A stretch of 46,390 nucleotides of DNA from Colivicinus sp963607765. Its GTDB lineage: Bacteria > Bacillota_I > Bacilli_A > Erysipelotrichales > Erysipelotrichaceae. Positions 25,020 to 31,353 of this stretch are shown in pieces (position 1 is the first letter of the stretch; every line of letters begins with the position of its first letter). The notes under the pieces are model-generated. The model ran no database searches. It saw nothing but the letters and a program-made list of their open reading frames with translations, and had not been told where the DNA came from. The DNA is taken from contig CAVDDT010000009.1 of NCBI GenBank assembly GCA_963607765.1, positions 1-46,390 of the forward strand. Reading direction: 5' to 3'. Both the position numbers and the translations under genes were made by a program.

Positions 25020-26324
25020 CTATAGATATTTCTTAGTCATATGAGCAATATTGTAAATATCTTTAGAAGACATAAAGACATATACGGCATCGCCGTTTTT
25101 AGCTAACTCTTTAGCCCCGTTTTCATCTTCACTTAAAACAACAGAGTCTTCAATCATATTAGCTAAATAATCAATATTTATATCTGTTCCATCTTGTTTA
25201 TCATCAATTGAAGTAAAATCCAACAAATACACTTTATCAGCTAACTGTAATGCTTCTTTGAATTCTTTTGCAAAATGAAGAACCCTACTTGCTCGATGAG
25301 GCTTAAAGATAGCCACAATCTTCTTATCCTTATAACGTAAGCGTGTAGCTTCTAAAGTAACTTTAACTTCTGTTGGATGATGCGCATAGTCATCAACAAA
25401 AACAACGTTTTTATATTCCTCAACAACATATCTTCTTTTTGGGCCATGATAATCTTGCATAGCTTCTTCCACTTTATTCAAATCAAGATTTAAATAGTTT
25501 CCAAGTGCAATTACGCCTAATACATCAATTAGTAGATGTCTGCCAACAAAAGGCAATTTAAAATGTTTTAAAAATTTTCCTTCAAATATTAAATCAAATT
25601 CGCTGCCCTTGTTATCTTCAACCAAATTAGTAACATAATAGTCATTATCATCATTTAAGCCAAAACTATAGTGGTCCTTGTCCTTAAAAACAAGTTTTTT
25701 ACACCAAGGATCATCACCATTATAGAAAACAACTTTCTTAACATTATCAACAAACTTTTGATAAGAATTAAAGTAATCATCTTCATCTTTAAAGAAATCA
25801 ACGTGATCAATTTCAATATTAGTAATTAACGCATATAAAGGATAATAGCTTAAAAAATGATTTCTAAACTCATCCGATTCAACACATAGATATTCACTGG
25901 TCTTTGTTAAATGGCCTTCGCCATCGCCAATTAAATAAGCCGTATCATAAAAAGCGCTAAGCATTGTTTTAGCCATTGTTGTTGTGGTAGTCTTGCCATG
26001 ACTTCCAGCTATAGAAACAGTCTTATAGTCTTCCATTAATTTTCCAACGAACTCATGATATCTATAGCATGTACAAGTCTTATTAGCTCTAGCAGCCTTT
26101 ACTTCATCAAAGTCTTCCAAGAAAGCATTGCCAATAATAACGGTGTAATTATCTTTAATATTATCTGGATTAAATGGAAGAATTTTAATGCCATTTTCAA
26201 TCAATAAATCTTCAGTAAAGAAATGCTTTTCTAAATCAGAGCCACAAACTTCTTCACCAATGTTCTTAAGCATGATGGCAAGGCTTGCCATACCTGAACC
26301 TTTAATTCCTATAAAATAATACAT
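25020..26324 (-). CDS. murC: UDP-N-acetylmuramate-L-alanine ligase
   Basis: Adds L-alanine to UDP-MurNAc, the first amino acid of the peptidoglycan stem. The UDP-binding start IGIKGSGMASLAIML, the ATP loop AGSHGKTTTTTMAK, the DEFRNHFLSY segment, HHPTEV and FKPHRASR are all typical. 434 residues. The ribosome site AAAGGATG lies in the end of the upstream disordered-protein gene, whose stop is one base before the murC ATG, so the two are coupled. Confidence 0.97.
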   Translation of the reverse strand: MYYFIGIKGSGMASLAIMLKNIGEEVCGSDLEKHFFTEDLLIENGIKILPFNPDNIKDNYTVIIGNAFLEDFDEVKAARANKTCTCYRYHEFVGKLMEDYKTVSIAGSHGKTTTTTMAKTMLSAFYDTAYLIGDGEGHLTKTSEYLCVESDEFRNHFLSYYPLYALITNIEIDHVDFFKDEDDYFNSYQKFVDNVKKVVFYNGDDPWCKKLVFKDKDHYSFGLNDDNDYYVTNLVEDNKGSEFDLIFEGKFLKHFKLPFVGRHLLIDVLGVIALGNYLNLDLNKVEEAMQDYHGPKRRYVVEEYKNVVFVDDYAHHPTEVKVTLEATRLRYKDKKIVAIFKPHRASRVLHFAKEFKEALQLADKVYLLDFTSIDDKQDGTDINIDYLANMIEDSVVLSEDENGAKELAKNGDAVYVFMSSKDIYNIAHMTKKYL

Positions 26325-26987
26325 CTATTCATCCTTTGAACTATAAAAATCACTAAATAAATCAATCTCTTGAGTATCATTTAAACTTTCTTGCTTAAAC
26401 TCATCAGTCTTAAAAATATCACCTAAATCACCAGTAATATCTTCATCAATAATTTCTTCTTTCTTTTCTTTTTCTTCTTTTTGAATCAAAGAGCTCCTCA
26501 CATCATTAGCTGTAATGCTATCATAGCCATAGATTGGAGATAAAACAGTACCTAAATAATTAGATTTTGGCTTTTCAGTAGAAGCATAGTCAACACTGAT
26601 TGGCTTATCTTCTTTTTTGGGCTTTAAATCTTTTTCAATATTGCCGAAAATAGGACTTAAAGCAGGTTGAGCAACATATACCTCATCGTATACCGGCTCT
26701 TCCTTTTTAACTTTAACTTTTTCAGAAGTCTTTTCATAATTAATGAAGGTGTTGCTTTGCCTGTTAGAAGAAACAACAACAGGTTTTTCTTCTACAGTCT
26801 TTTTAGTTTCAACAATAGGTTCTTCTCTCTTTTCCTCTTTTTTCTTTCCATATAAAAGATCGCTAGCTTTAACTCTATTTGGATCTTTAGCTCTTGGCTT
26901 AGGTTTTTCAACTACCAAATCATCATCATCTTCATCTTCGAATAATATATCTAAGAAACGTTGTTTAATTGTTTGTGTATTTGCCAT
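26325..26987 (-). CDS. Disordered acidic protein with two LSPI(F/Y)G motifs
   Basis: A 220-residue protein of low complexity, rich in K, E, D and P, with no signal peptide or membrane helix. Two near-identical short motifs stand out: ALSPIFG at 109-115 and VLSPIYG at 148-154. A short ordered-looking N-terminal helix (TIKQRFLDILFEDEDDDD) and a C-terminal one (IDLFSDFYSS) flank the disordered middle. I do not recognise a family with known function. It has a perfect ribosome site (TAGGAGG) and lies between an AbrB-like gene and murC in one transcript, which hints at a scaffold or regulator in wall synthesis or division; this is inference. Confidence 0.8.
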   Translation of the reverse strand: MANTQTIKQRFLDILFEDEDDDDLVVEKPKPRAKDPNRVKASDLLYGKKKEEKREEPIVETKKTVEEKPVVVSSNRQSNTFINYEKTSEKVKVKKEEPVYDEVYVAQPALSPIFGNIEKDLKPKKEDKPISVDYASTEKPKSNYLGTVLSPIYGYDSITANDVRSSLIQKEEKEKKEEIIDEDITGDLGDIFKTDEFKQESLNDTQEIDLFSDFYSSKDE

Positions 26988-27002
26988 AAGTTTACCTCCT
27001 AA

Positions 27003-27188
27003 CTATTTTACTACCATTTCACTATTCTTATTATTCCCTTTTATATTTGGAGTAATAAGTTCTCTCGGTTCTAACATAACGCAGCCATTTGTATATTCCT
27101 TAACATTGTAATACTTGTAAACAGAACCCCTAATAGTAACTCTTTTTTTACTATCAACGGTTGCTGTATAGTCTTTTAATACTTTCAT
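27003..27188 (-). CDS. Small AbrB/SpoVT-like DNA-binding protein
   Basis: A 61-residue protein with the core VDSKKRVTIRGSVYKYYNV and YTNGCVMLEPREL, which fits the AbrB swapped-hairpin DNA-binding fold seen in transition-state regulators and toxin-antitoxin antitoxins. No toxin gene adjoins it: downstream is the disordered protein and murC, upstream is rpmF across a terminator. A 14-base perfect palindrome lies 15 bases upstream of its ATG, at the predicted transcription start, so it may repress its own operon. The fold assignment is from motif memory only. Confidence 0.68.
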   Translation of the reverse strand: MKVLKDYTATVDSKKRVTIRGSVYKYYNVKEYTNGCVMLEPRELITPNIKGNNKNSEMVVK

Positions 27189-27203
27189 ATTTTCACTCTT
27201 TCC

Positions 27204-27217
27204 GTGGGATATCCCAC
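27204..27217. promoter_or_regulatory. Palindromic operator GTGGGATATCCCAC
   Basis: A perfect 14-base palindrome in an AT-rich gap, just after the predicted transcription start of the AbrB-like/murC operon. The absence of a T-run and of any loop argues against a terminator. It is most likely a protein-binding site. Confidence 0.6.
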
Positions 27218-27226
27218 CACATATTT

Positions 27227-27255
27227 ATATTAAAACAGATGCTTATTTAAGTCAA
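27227..27255 (-). promoter_or_regulatory. Promoter of the AbrB-like/murC operon
   Basis: Reverse-strand TTGACT (27250-27255), exactly 17 bases, TAATAT (27227-27232). The start would fall near 27219, directly before the palindrome. The -35 follows on the T-run of the second rpmF terminator. Confidence 0.62.
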
Positions 27256-27313
27256 TAAAAAAGAAGCATTTTACTGCTTCTAAGAAAATAAAAAATCGCT
27301 TTTTTAAGCGATT
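27256..27313 (-). terminator. Tandem rpmF terminators
   Basis: Two hairpins follow rpmF. The first has a perfect 8-base stem (27294-27301 with 27306-27313) touching the stop codon and a T-rich tail. The second has a 7-base stem (27262-27268 with 27275-27281) and a run of six T. Both fit intrinsic terminators on the reverse strand. Confidence 0.82.
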
Positions 27314-27461
27314 ATTTAGAGCCACATTTAGCACAAACTCTATGAGCTAATTTATATTCTCCACAAGATGGACATTTAACCATCGCAGGAGCACTTAGTT
27401 TGTAATGAGTTCTTCTTTTTGCTTTACGTGTCTTTGAATTTCTTCTTTGTTGAACTGCCAT
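27312..27461 (-). CDS. rpmF: 50S ribosomal protein L32
   Basis: A 49-residue protein starting MAVQQRRNSKTRKAKRRTHY, with a zinc ribbon made by CPSCGEYK and CAKCG near the end. This is the zinc-binding (C+) form of L32. The ribosome site GGAGGAA lies across the stop codon of yceD. yceD-rpmF is the standard pair. Confidence 0.97.
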   Translation of the reverse strand: MAVQQRRNSKTRKAKRRTHYKLSAPAMVKCPSCGEYKLAHRVCAKCGSK

Positions 27462-27467
27462 CTAATG

Positions 27468-27953
27468 TTATTCCTCCTTATACTCCAATATCTTTGCTAA
27501 CCTAGGATCAATTTCTTCCTTCGAGCGTTTATTATACTCCTCTTCGGTAAGAACTGTCCAGCCATCCCCACTATAATACCTTTTTTCTTCAGGATTTTCA
27601 ACCATAATCGGTGCTTCTGGTTCAATAATGTATGAAACAAACTCACTAATCTCTAAATTATCAATGAAATAAAAGCCATCATCCTCTTCCCCAGTAACCA
27701 CTTTGGTATCATCAGAGACATCAAAATCAACTTCCGTTTCTTTTAATGAAATGCTATCTGGACAAAGCATAATCCCCTTTAAAGAATAGCTAATTGATAA
27801 ATCGTGTTCATCATCATAATAGAAGATAATTTCTCCTTTAACCTCTTTGATACCAGTTATAAAGATATTATTTTCAATCTTGATATCTTTTAAATCGACA
27901 TCGTATCTTTTTTCAGATGCAATATTAATCAAATCCTTAAAACATATTTTCAT
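27468..27953 (-). CDS. yceD: YceD/DUF177 family protein
   Basis: A 161-residue acidic protein upstream of rpmF, the usual place for DUF177 (YceD), which is linked to 23S rRNA or ribosome assembly in bacteria and plastids. The start chosen is the ATG at 27953 (MKICFKDLINI): it has TATAAT 6 bases upstream. An upstream ATG at 27977 would lie inside the tmcAL coding start and put the -10 box inside the gene. The conserved cysteine pair is reduced to one LCPDS. Assignment rests on position and general pattern. Confidence 0.82.
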   Translation of the reverse strand: MKICFKDLINIASEKRYDVDLKDIKIENNIFITGIKEVKGEIIFYYDDEHDLSISYSLKGIMLCPDSISLKETEVDFDVSDDTKVVTGEEDDGFYFIDNLEISEFVSYIIEPEAPIMVENPEEKRYYSGDGWTVLTEEEYNKRSKEEIDPRLAKILEYKEE

Positions 27954-27959
27954 GCGACT

Positions 27960-27969
27960 ATTATATAAT
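27960..27969. promoter_or_regulatory. Shared palindromic -10 for yceD and tmcAL
   Basis: ATTATATAAT contains two overlapping TATAAT boxes, one per strand (forward 27964-27969, reverse 27960-27965). Each lies exactly 6 bases from the ATG it serves. Both starts lack a ribosome site. The -35 regions are weak on both sides. Confidence 0.7.
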
Positions 27970-27975
27970 ATTTCC

Positions 27976-29070
27976 ATGAATATAAGCGGAATAGTTGTTG
28001 AATATAATCCCTTTCATAATGGGCATATATATCATATAAGCAAAGTAAAAGAACTAACAAACCCCGATTTAATCATTGCGATTACCAGTGGCAATTTTAC
28101 TCAACGTGGTGAAATATCCATTATTAATAAATTTGAAAAAACAAAAGCAGCCTTAAAACATGGCGTAGATTTGGTAATTGAACTGCCATATATTTATACT
28201 GTACAAAACGCATCTATTTTTGGAGCTAAAAGCGTTGAACTATTAAATAAATTAAAAATAAATAATTTAGTATTTGGATCCGAATGTAATAATTTAGAAG
28301 AACTTCAAACATTTGCAGAATATAATATTCAAATAGACTATCTTAAAGAAATAATGGACGAAGGACATTCTTTCCCCAAAGCATACGGTTTATTAGCTGG
28401 TTCTTTATATCCAAACGATATCTTAGGAGTATCTTATTTAAAAGCCATTAAAGATACTCAAATCAAGCCTTTTTTAATTCAAAGGACAAATAGCTATCAT
28501 GGAACACAAATTGAAGAAATAAGTAGCGCAAAAGCTATTAGAGAAGCAATTAAAAACAACACTGATTATCATATAGCCACACCATTAGAAATTAAAGATC
28601 CTCTTTATAATGAAATTTTATATCCATATATTCAAAGAATATTGTTAACTCATAGTAAAGAAGATTTAAACAAAATATTTTTGGTTAATGAAGGAATTGA
28701 AAACCTCTTAATTAAAAATGCACAAAAATATGATGGCTATGATGATTTTGTTTATAATTCAATTTCAAGAAGATACACTAAAGGAAGAATTCAAAGAATT
28801 TTATTAAATATCGCTAATCAGATAACTAAAGATGAAGTAAAAAACTTAGAACAACTAAATTATGTAAGAGTACTAGGTTTTAATAAAAAGGGACAAGAAT
28901 ATTTAAGAAGCTTTAGAAAAGAGGACTTAAATATCATTACTCAATTTAAAAATATTCCCTCTTCTTATAAGGATATTGAATGGAAAGTATCCCAATTGTA
29001 TGCTTCGTATACCGCAAATAGAAAAGAATATATCAAGCAAGAATTAAAAGGACCAATCATTATTGATTAG
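27976..29070 (+). CDS. tmcAL: tRNA(Met) cytidine acetate ligase TmcAL
   Basis: A 364-residue nucleotidyltransferase-fold protein that uses ATP and acetate to make N4-acetylcytidine at the wobble position of elongator tRNA-Met. The HxGH nucleotide-binding motif is in VVEYNPFHNGHIYHI; SGNFTQRGE follows, as in YlbM. The ATG at 27976 is chosen because it precedes the conserved start MNISGIVVEYNPFHNGH; a longer frame from 27847 would run antisense into yceD. The yceD-rpmF neighbourhood is standard for this gene in Bacilli. Confidence 0.93.
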   Translation: MNISGIVVEYNPFHNGHIYHISKVKELTNPDLIIAITSGNFTQRGEISIINKFEKTKAALKHGVDLVIELPYIYTVQNASIFGAKSVELLNKLKINNLVFGSECNNLEELQTFAEYNIQIDYLKEIMDEGHSFPKAYGLLAGSLYPNDILGVSYLKAIKDTQIKPFLIQRTNSYHGTQIEEISSAKAIREAIKNNTDYHIATPLEIKDPLYNEILYPYIQRILLTHSKEDLNKIFLVNEGIENLLIKNAQKYDGYDDFVYNSISRRYTKGRIQRILLNIANQITKDEVKNLEQLNYVRVLGFNKKGQEYLRSFRKEDLNIITQFKNIPSSYKDIEWKVSQLYASYTANRKEYIKQELKGPIIID

Positions 29071-29079
29071 TCCTTTTTA
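29047..29079. terminator. Bidirectional terminator between tmcAL and the exported-protein gene
   Basis: Stem AAAAGGAC-CAATCA with TGATT-A-GTCCTTTT, one mismatch, followed by T-rich sequence on the forward strand; A-rich on the other side serves the convergent gene. It covers the tmcAL stop. Confidence 0.72.
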
Positions 29080-29538
29080 TTAACTATATCTCTTGATTAT
29101 CTCATCAGTATTGCCAAAGGTTATCACATAGTGGCTTCCGTATTTAAGATTAACCGGAAAAGCAATATCATTATCGTCTAAATTAACAGCCACTATCATA
29201 TACTCGCCATCCTTATTAAAAGAATAATTTAAAGTAGGACACTTAAAAGATTTTTCTTCTAATGTATCTTCAATCTTTTCATAATCTTCTCTTAATCCAA
29301 CATAGACCTTGCCATCATCATAGCCATAAATATCAACAAGAATTTCATCATCATTAACAGTTTCATCATCAATGGTAAAGATCCCCATTAACGATTTATT
29401 ATCTTTTTTTTCATATTCTTCTTTAAATTCTTCAAAAGAAACAATATAGCTAAGAACTACGCCTTTTGTCTCTTCGTTAAAAGCCTTGTAAGAGCACAAC
29501 ATAAGTGTAACAAACAAGCAAGTAATGATTTTTTTCAT
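29080..29538 (-). CDS. Exported protein of unknown function, island member
   Basis: A 152-residue protein with a signal sequence (MKKIITCLFVTLMLCSYKAF; lipobox LMLC is possible but imperfect). The segment SYIVSFEEFKEEYEKKDNKS followed by GIF resembles the start of the thioredoxin-like lipoprotein at 31 kb (YYLINYDEFKAK...LAIFT), but the CxxC is absent and acidic residues stand in its place. It may be a Cys-free paralogue. Ribosome site GAAGGGAA. It is set apart from the operon upstream by 121 bases that hold direct repeats, so it may have its own control. Confidence 0.7.
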   Translation of the reverse strand: MKKIITCLFVTLMLCSYKAFNEETKGVVLSYIVSFEEFKEEYEKKDNKSLMGIFTIDDETVNDDEILVDIYGYDDGKVYVGLREDYEKIEDTLEEKSFKCPTLNYSFNKDGEYMIVAVNLDDNDIAFPVNLKYGSHYVITFGNTDEIIKRYS

Positions 29539-29583
29539 AATATTATTCCCTTCGATATATTAATATTTTTTATTAGCCTTACA

Positions 29584-29625
29584 TATTAACAAAAAGTTTA
29601 TAAGGTATTAACATTTTGCTAATAC
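29584..29625. repeat. Direct repeats TATTAACA and an inverted repeat
   Basis: TATTAACA occurs at 29584-29591 and 29606-29613, exactly 22 bases apart, two helical turns. The second overlaps the inverted repeat GTATTA-N9-TAATAC (29605-29625). Read on the reverse strand they are TGTTAATA, about 45 and 67 bases before the ATG of the exported protein. The spacing suits LytTR-type activator sites; this is pattern similarity only. Confidence 0.42.
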
Positions 29626-29659
29626 AATAGAACTAGTCTTGATATATTCCATCTATAAA

Positions 29660-30091
29660 CTAAGATAATTTCAAATAATATTTAAACATCAATAGTTCCG
29701 TAATAAAACCAGAGAAGATAATCAAACTAGCTGGGATCATTATTGACATAAATAATTTAAAAACTTCACTAGGAATTATAAATGCAGTTATGCTTGCGAT
29801 AAATATAATTGCAATCGCTATCTTTAAATTATTCTTCAAACAATAATAATTAGTTTTCCAGGAAGTTGCATCCTTTTTTAACCAATTTGCATAAATTTTA
29901 TAAGCATTGATAACGACAGTAAGTCCTCCTAGAAAAGTGTATAGCACTAAAGGCAAGGTTATATCTTTCATTTCTACATAAATTCCATAAGGAAAAGATG
30001 TTTTCCAAAAACTTGAAATAAGAAATGAAACAAGTAAAAGAACCATCAACGAGGCAAACCATGATACATATAATTTTTTATAAGCTTTCAT
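29660..30091 (-). CDS. Four-helix membrane protein, possible immunity protein
   Basis: A 143-residue protein with four hydrophobic helices (about 9-29, 46-63, 89-107 and 112-134) and a basic loop between the second and third. No family is recognised. It follows the cysteine-rich precursor gene by three bases with no ribosome site, so it is probably translated by coupling. Small membrane proteins next to peptide precursors are often immunity factors or exporters; immunity is the simplest guess because no ABC exporter is present, but nothing in the sequence proves it. Confidence 0.68.
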   Translation of the reverse strand: MKAYKKLYVSWFASLMVLLLVSFLISSFWKTSFPYGIYVEMKDITLPLVLYTFLGGLTVVINAYKIYANWLKKDATSWKTNYYCLKNNLKIAIAIIFIASITAFIIPSEVFKLFMSIMIPASLIIFSGFITELLMFKYYLKLS

Positions 30092-30094
30092 AAT

Positions 30095-30706
30095 TTATAT
30101 AGAACAAATACTTAATTCTTCATAATAATTTGTACAACCTCTGCCCCTAGAAATATGACAAGCAATAAACACTCCAGCCTTGCATAAATAAACAAATACT
30201 TCAGTTCCTAAAAGAGATAATGTATTACAAGGCTCTCCAATGTAAAATGGGCAACCACTTTCAACCGATAAGGAATAAGTGGTTTTCCACTTATTGCAAG
30301 TATACTTAGAACATTGATAAACAGCTCCTCTAGCGCCACTATTAGCTGTAAAATTGATAGAATTAGTTCTTCCCTCATTTAAATCTATCAAGCTATAATT
30401 ACTCTCAGTTTGAATCAAGATTAATTCATAAATTATTTCATCTTTCTCATTTCCGATAAAAATTAATTTTCTTGAAACGCCTTCGCTATCAGCTGCCAAA
30501 ATAAAGCTTATAGTTTTCCTAACTCCTTCATCTGTTTCAACCTCTTTGTTTACTTCTAAACCAGAAATTTGATCAAAATATTCCTTATAGTTTTCATTTT
30601 GTTTAACAACATCCAAAAAAGTAAGTTTTTCTTCTTCCGCAAATAAATTTAAATTACTCGTAATCAAAATAAATAAAGTAAGCAATGACAATGTGATTTT
30701 TTTCAT
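30095..30706 (-). CDS. Secreted cysteine-rich precursor, candidate bacteriocin or signal
   Basis: 203 residues. A Sec signal peptide (about 1-23, ending NLFA) precedes a cysteine-free region (24-126) and a compact C-terminal domain with eight cysteines at 132, 137, 152, 160, 175, 183, 191 and 201. An ARG-A site at 126-127 could be the cut. The layout (long propeptide, then a hydrophobic, Cys-rich tail of about 75 residues) resembles halocin C8-like peptides, but I cannot confirm family membership. Strong ribosome site TAGGAGG. It follows the CxxC thioredoxin-like gene by four bases, so a disulfide helper is made with it. It might instead be a wall or adhesion protein. Confidence 0.7.
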   Translation of the reverse strand: MKKITLSLLTLFILITSNLNLFAEEEKLTFLDVVKQNENYKEYFDQISGLEVNKEVETDEGVRKTISFILAADSEGVSRKLIFIGNEKDEIIYELILIQTESNYSLIDLNEGRTNSINFTANSGARGAVYQCSKYTCNKWKTTYSLSVESGCPFYIGEPCNTLSLLGTEVFVYLCKAGVFIACHISRGRGCTNYYEELSICSI

Positions 30707-30710
30707 TCAA

Positions 30711-31163
30711 TTAGCCTCCTAATAAATCTTCAATAATTTCAGTCATCTTTTCTTCAGACGGTTCACCTATTTCTAAATTGATTATTTTTCCTCCTTTTAC
30801 ACTTGCGATAGATGGAACCGATGAAATATCAAAATTAATTAATATATCTTCCTTTTCATCCGCCGACATAGTAGATGTATCAATAAAATATACATGATAC
30901 TTCTTAAATTTTTCGTTCATTAGTTCGCTAAAATTTTCAATAAAAGTTATACAATATTCACAATCGCTTCTAGTAAAAATCGCTAAAAACTTCTCATTTT
31001 CTACTACTTTAGCCTTAAACTCATCGTAATTAATTAAATAATATTTAAATTTAATCACAACCGAATAGTTATCTTCTAAATAAGTTGATTCATTTGTTTT
31101 ACATCCAAAAAGTATCAAAAGAAATAAATTTAAGGATGCAAATATTTTCGCAAGTTTTTTCAT
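30711..31163 (-). CDS. Thioredoxin-fold lipoprotein with CEYC active site
   Basis: 150 residues. A lipoprotein signal ends at C21 (LILFGC). The mature part has the thioredoxin order: FLAIFTRSDCEYC with C68 and C71, then YFIDTST, and the cis-proline in SSVPSIASVKGG. It should act outside the membrane as a disulfide oxidase, isomerase or reductase. Being the first gene before an eight-cysteine secreted protein, its likely substrate is that protein. No ribosome site is seen. No DsbB-like partner is nearby, so how it is recharged is unknown. Confidence 0.85.
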   Translation of the reverse strand: MKKLAKIFASLNLFLLILFGCKTNESTYLEDNYSVVIKFKYYLINYDEFKAKVVENEKFLAIFTRSDCEYCITFIENFSELMNEKFKKYHVYFIDTSTMSADEKEDILINFDISSVPSIASVKGGKIINLEIGEPSEEKMTEIIEDLLGG

Positions 31164-31353
31164 AAAATATATTTAAAATAATTTTTTTCTTTCTATAAAC
31201 ATAATCTCAAATAAAAATAAATAGATAAATGTTAGAAATTCAAAAATGACCAAAAAATAGTAAATATTACTTTATAAAACAAAATTCATTTATTGTAGGT
31301 CATAAGAAAGCTATTAAATTAAAAGAGAATAAATAAATGTTATGATATTTATG
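31164..31353. promoter_or_regulatory. Divergent control region of the cysteine-rich island
   Basis: A very AT-rich region between the thioredoxin-like operon (reverse) and the regulator (forward). It contains the inverted half-sites ATGACC (31246-31251) and GGTCAT (31298-31303), whose starts lie 52 bases (about five helical turns) apart. A forward extended -10 TGT-TATGAT (31341-31346) serves the regulator. A weak reverse TTGAAT (31238-31243) with TATTTT after 18 bases could serve the operon. Confidence 0.45.

Noticed and set aside
27003..27188. Complete toxin-antitoxin module
   Set aside because: Neither neighbour resembles a toxin; the downstream gene is long, disordered and coupled to murC.
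27256..27313. Small RNA or repeat element after rpmF
   Set aside because: The two hairpins with T-runs are explained as tandem terminators.
27847..27975. Longer N-terminus for TmcAL
   Set aside because: It would run antisense through yceD and put a promoter inside the gene; the family start is MNISGIVVEYNPFHNGH at 27976.
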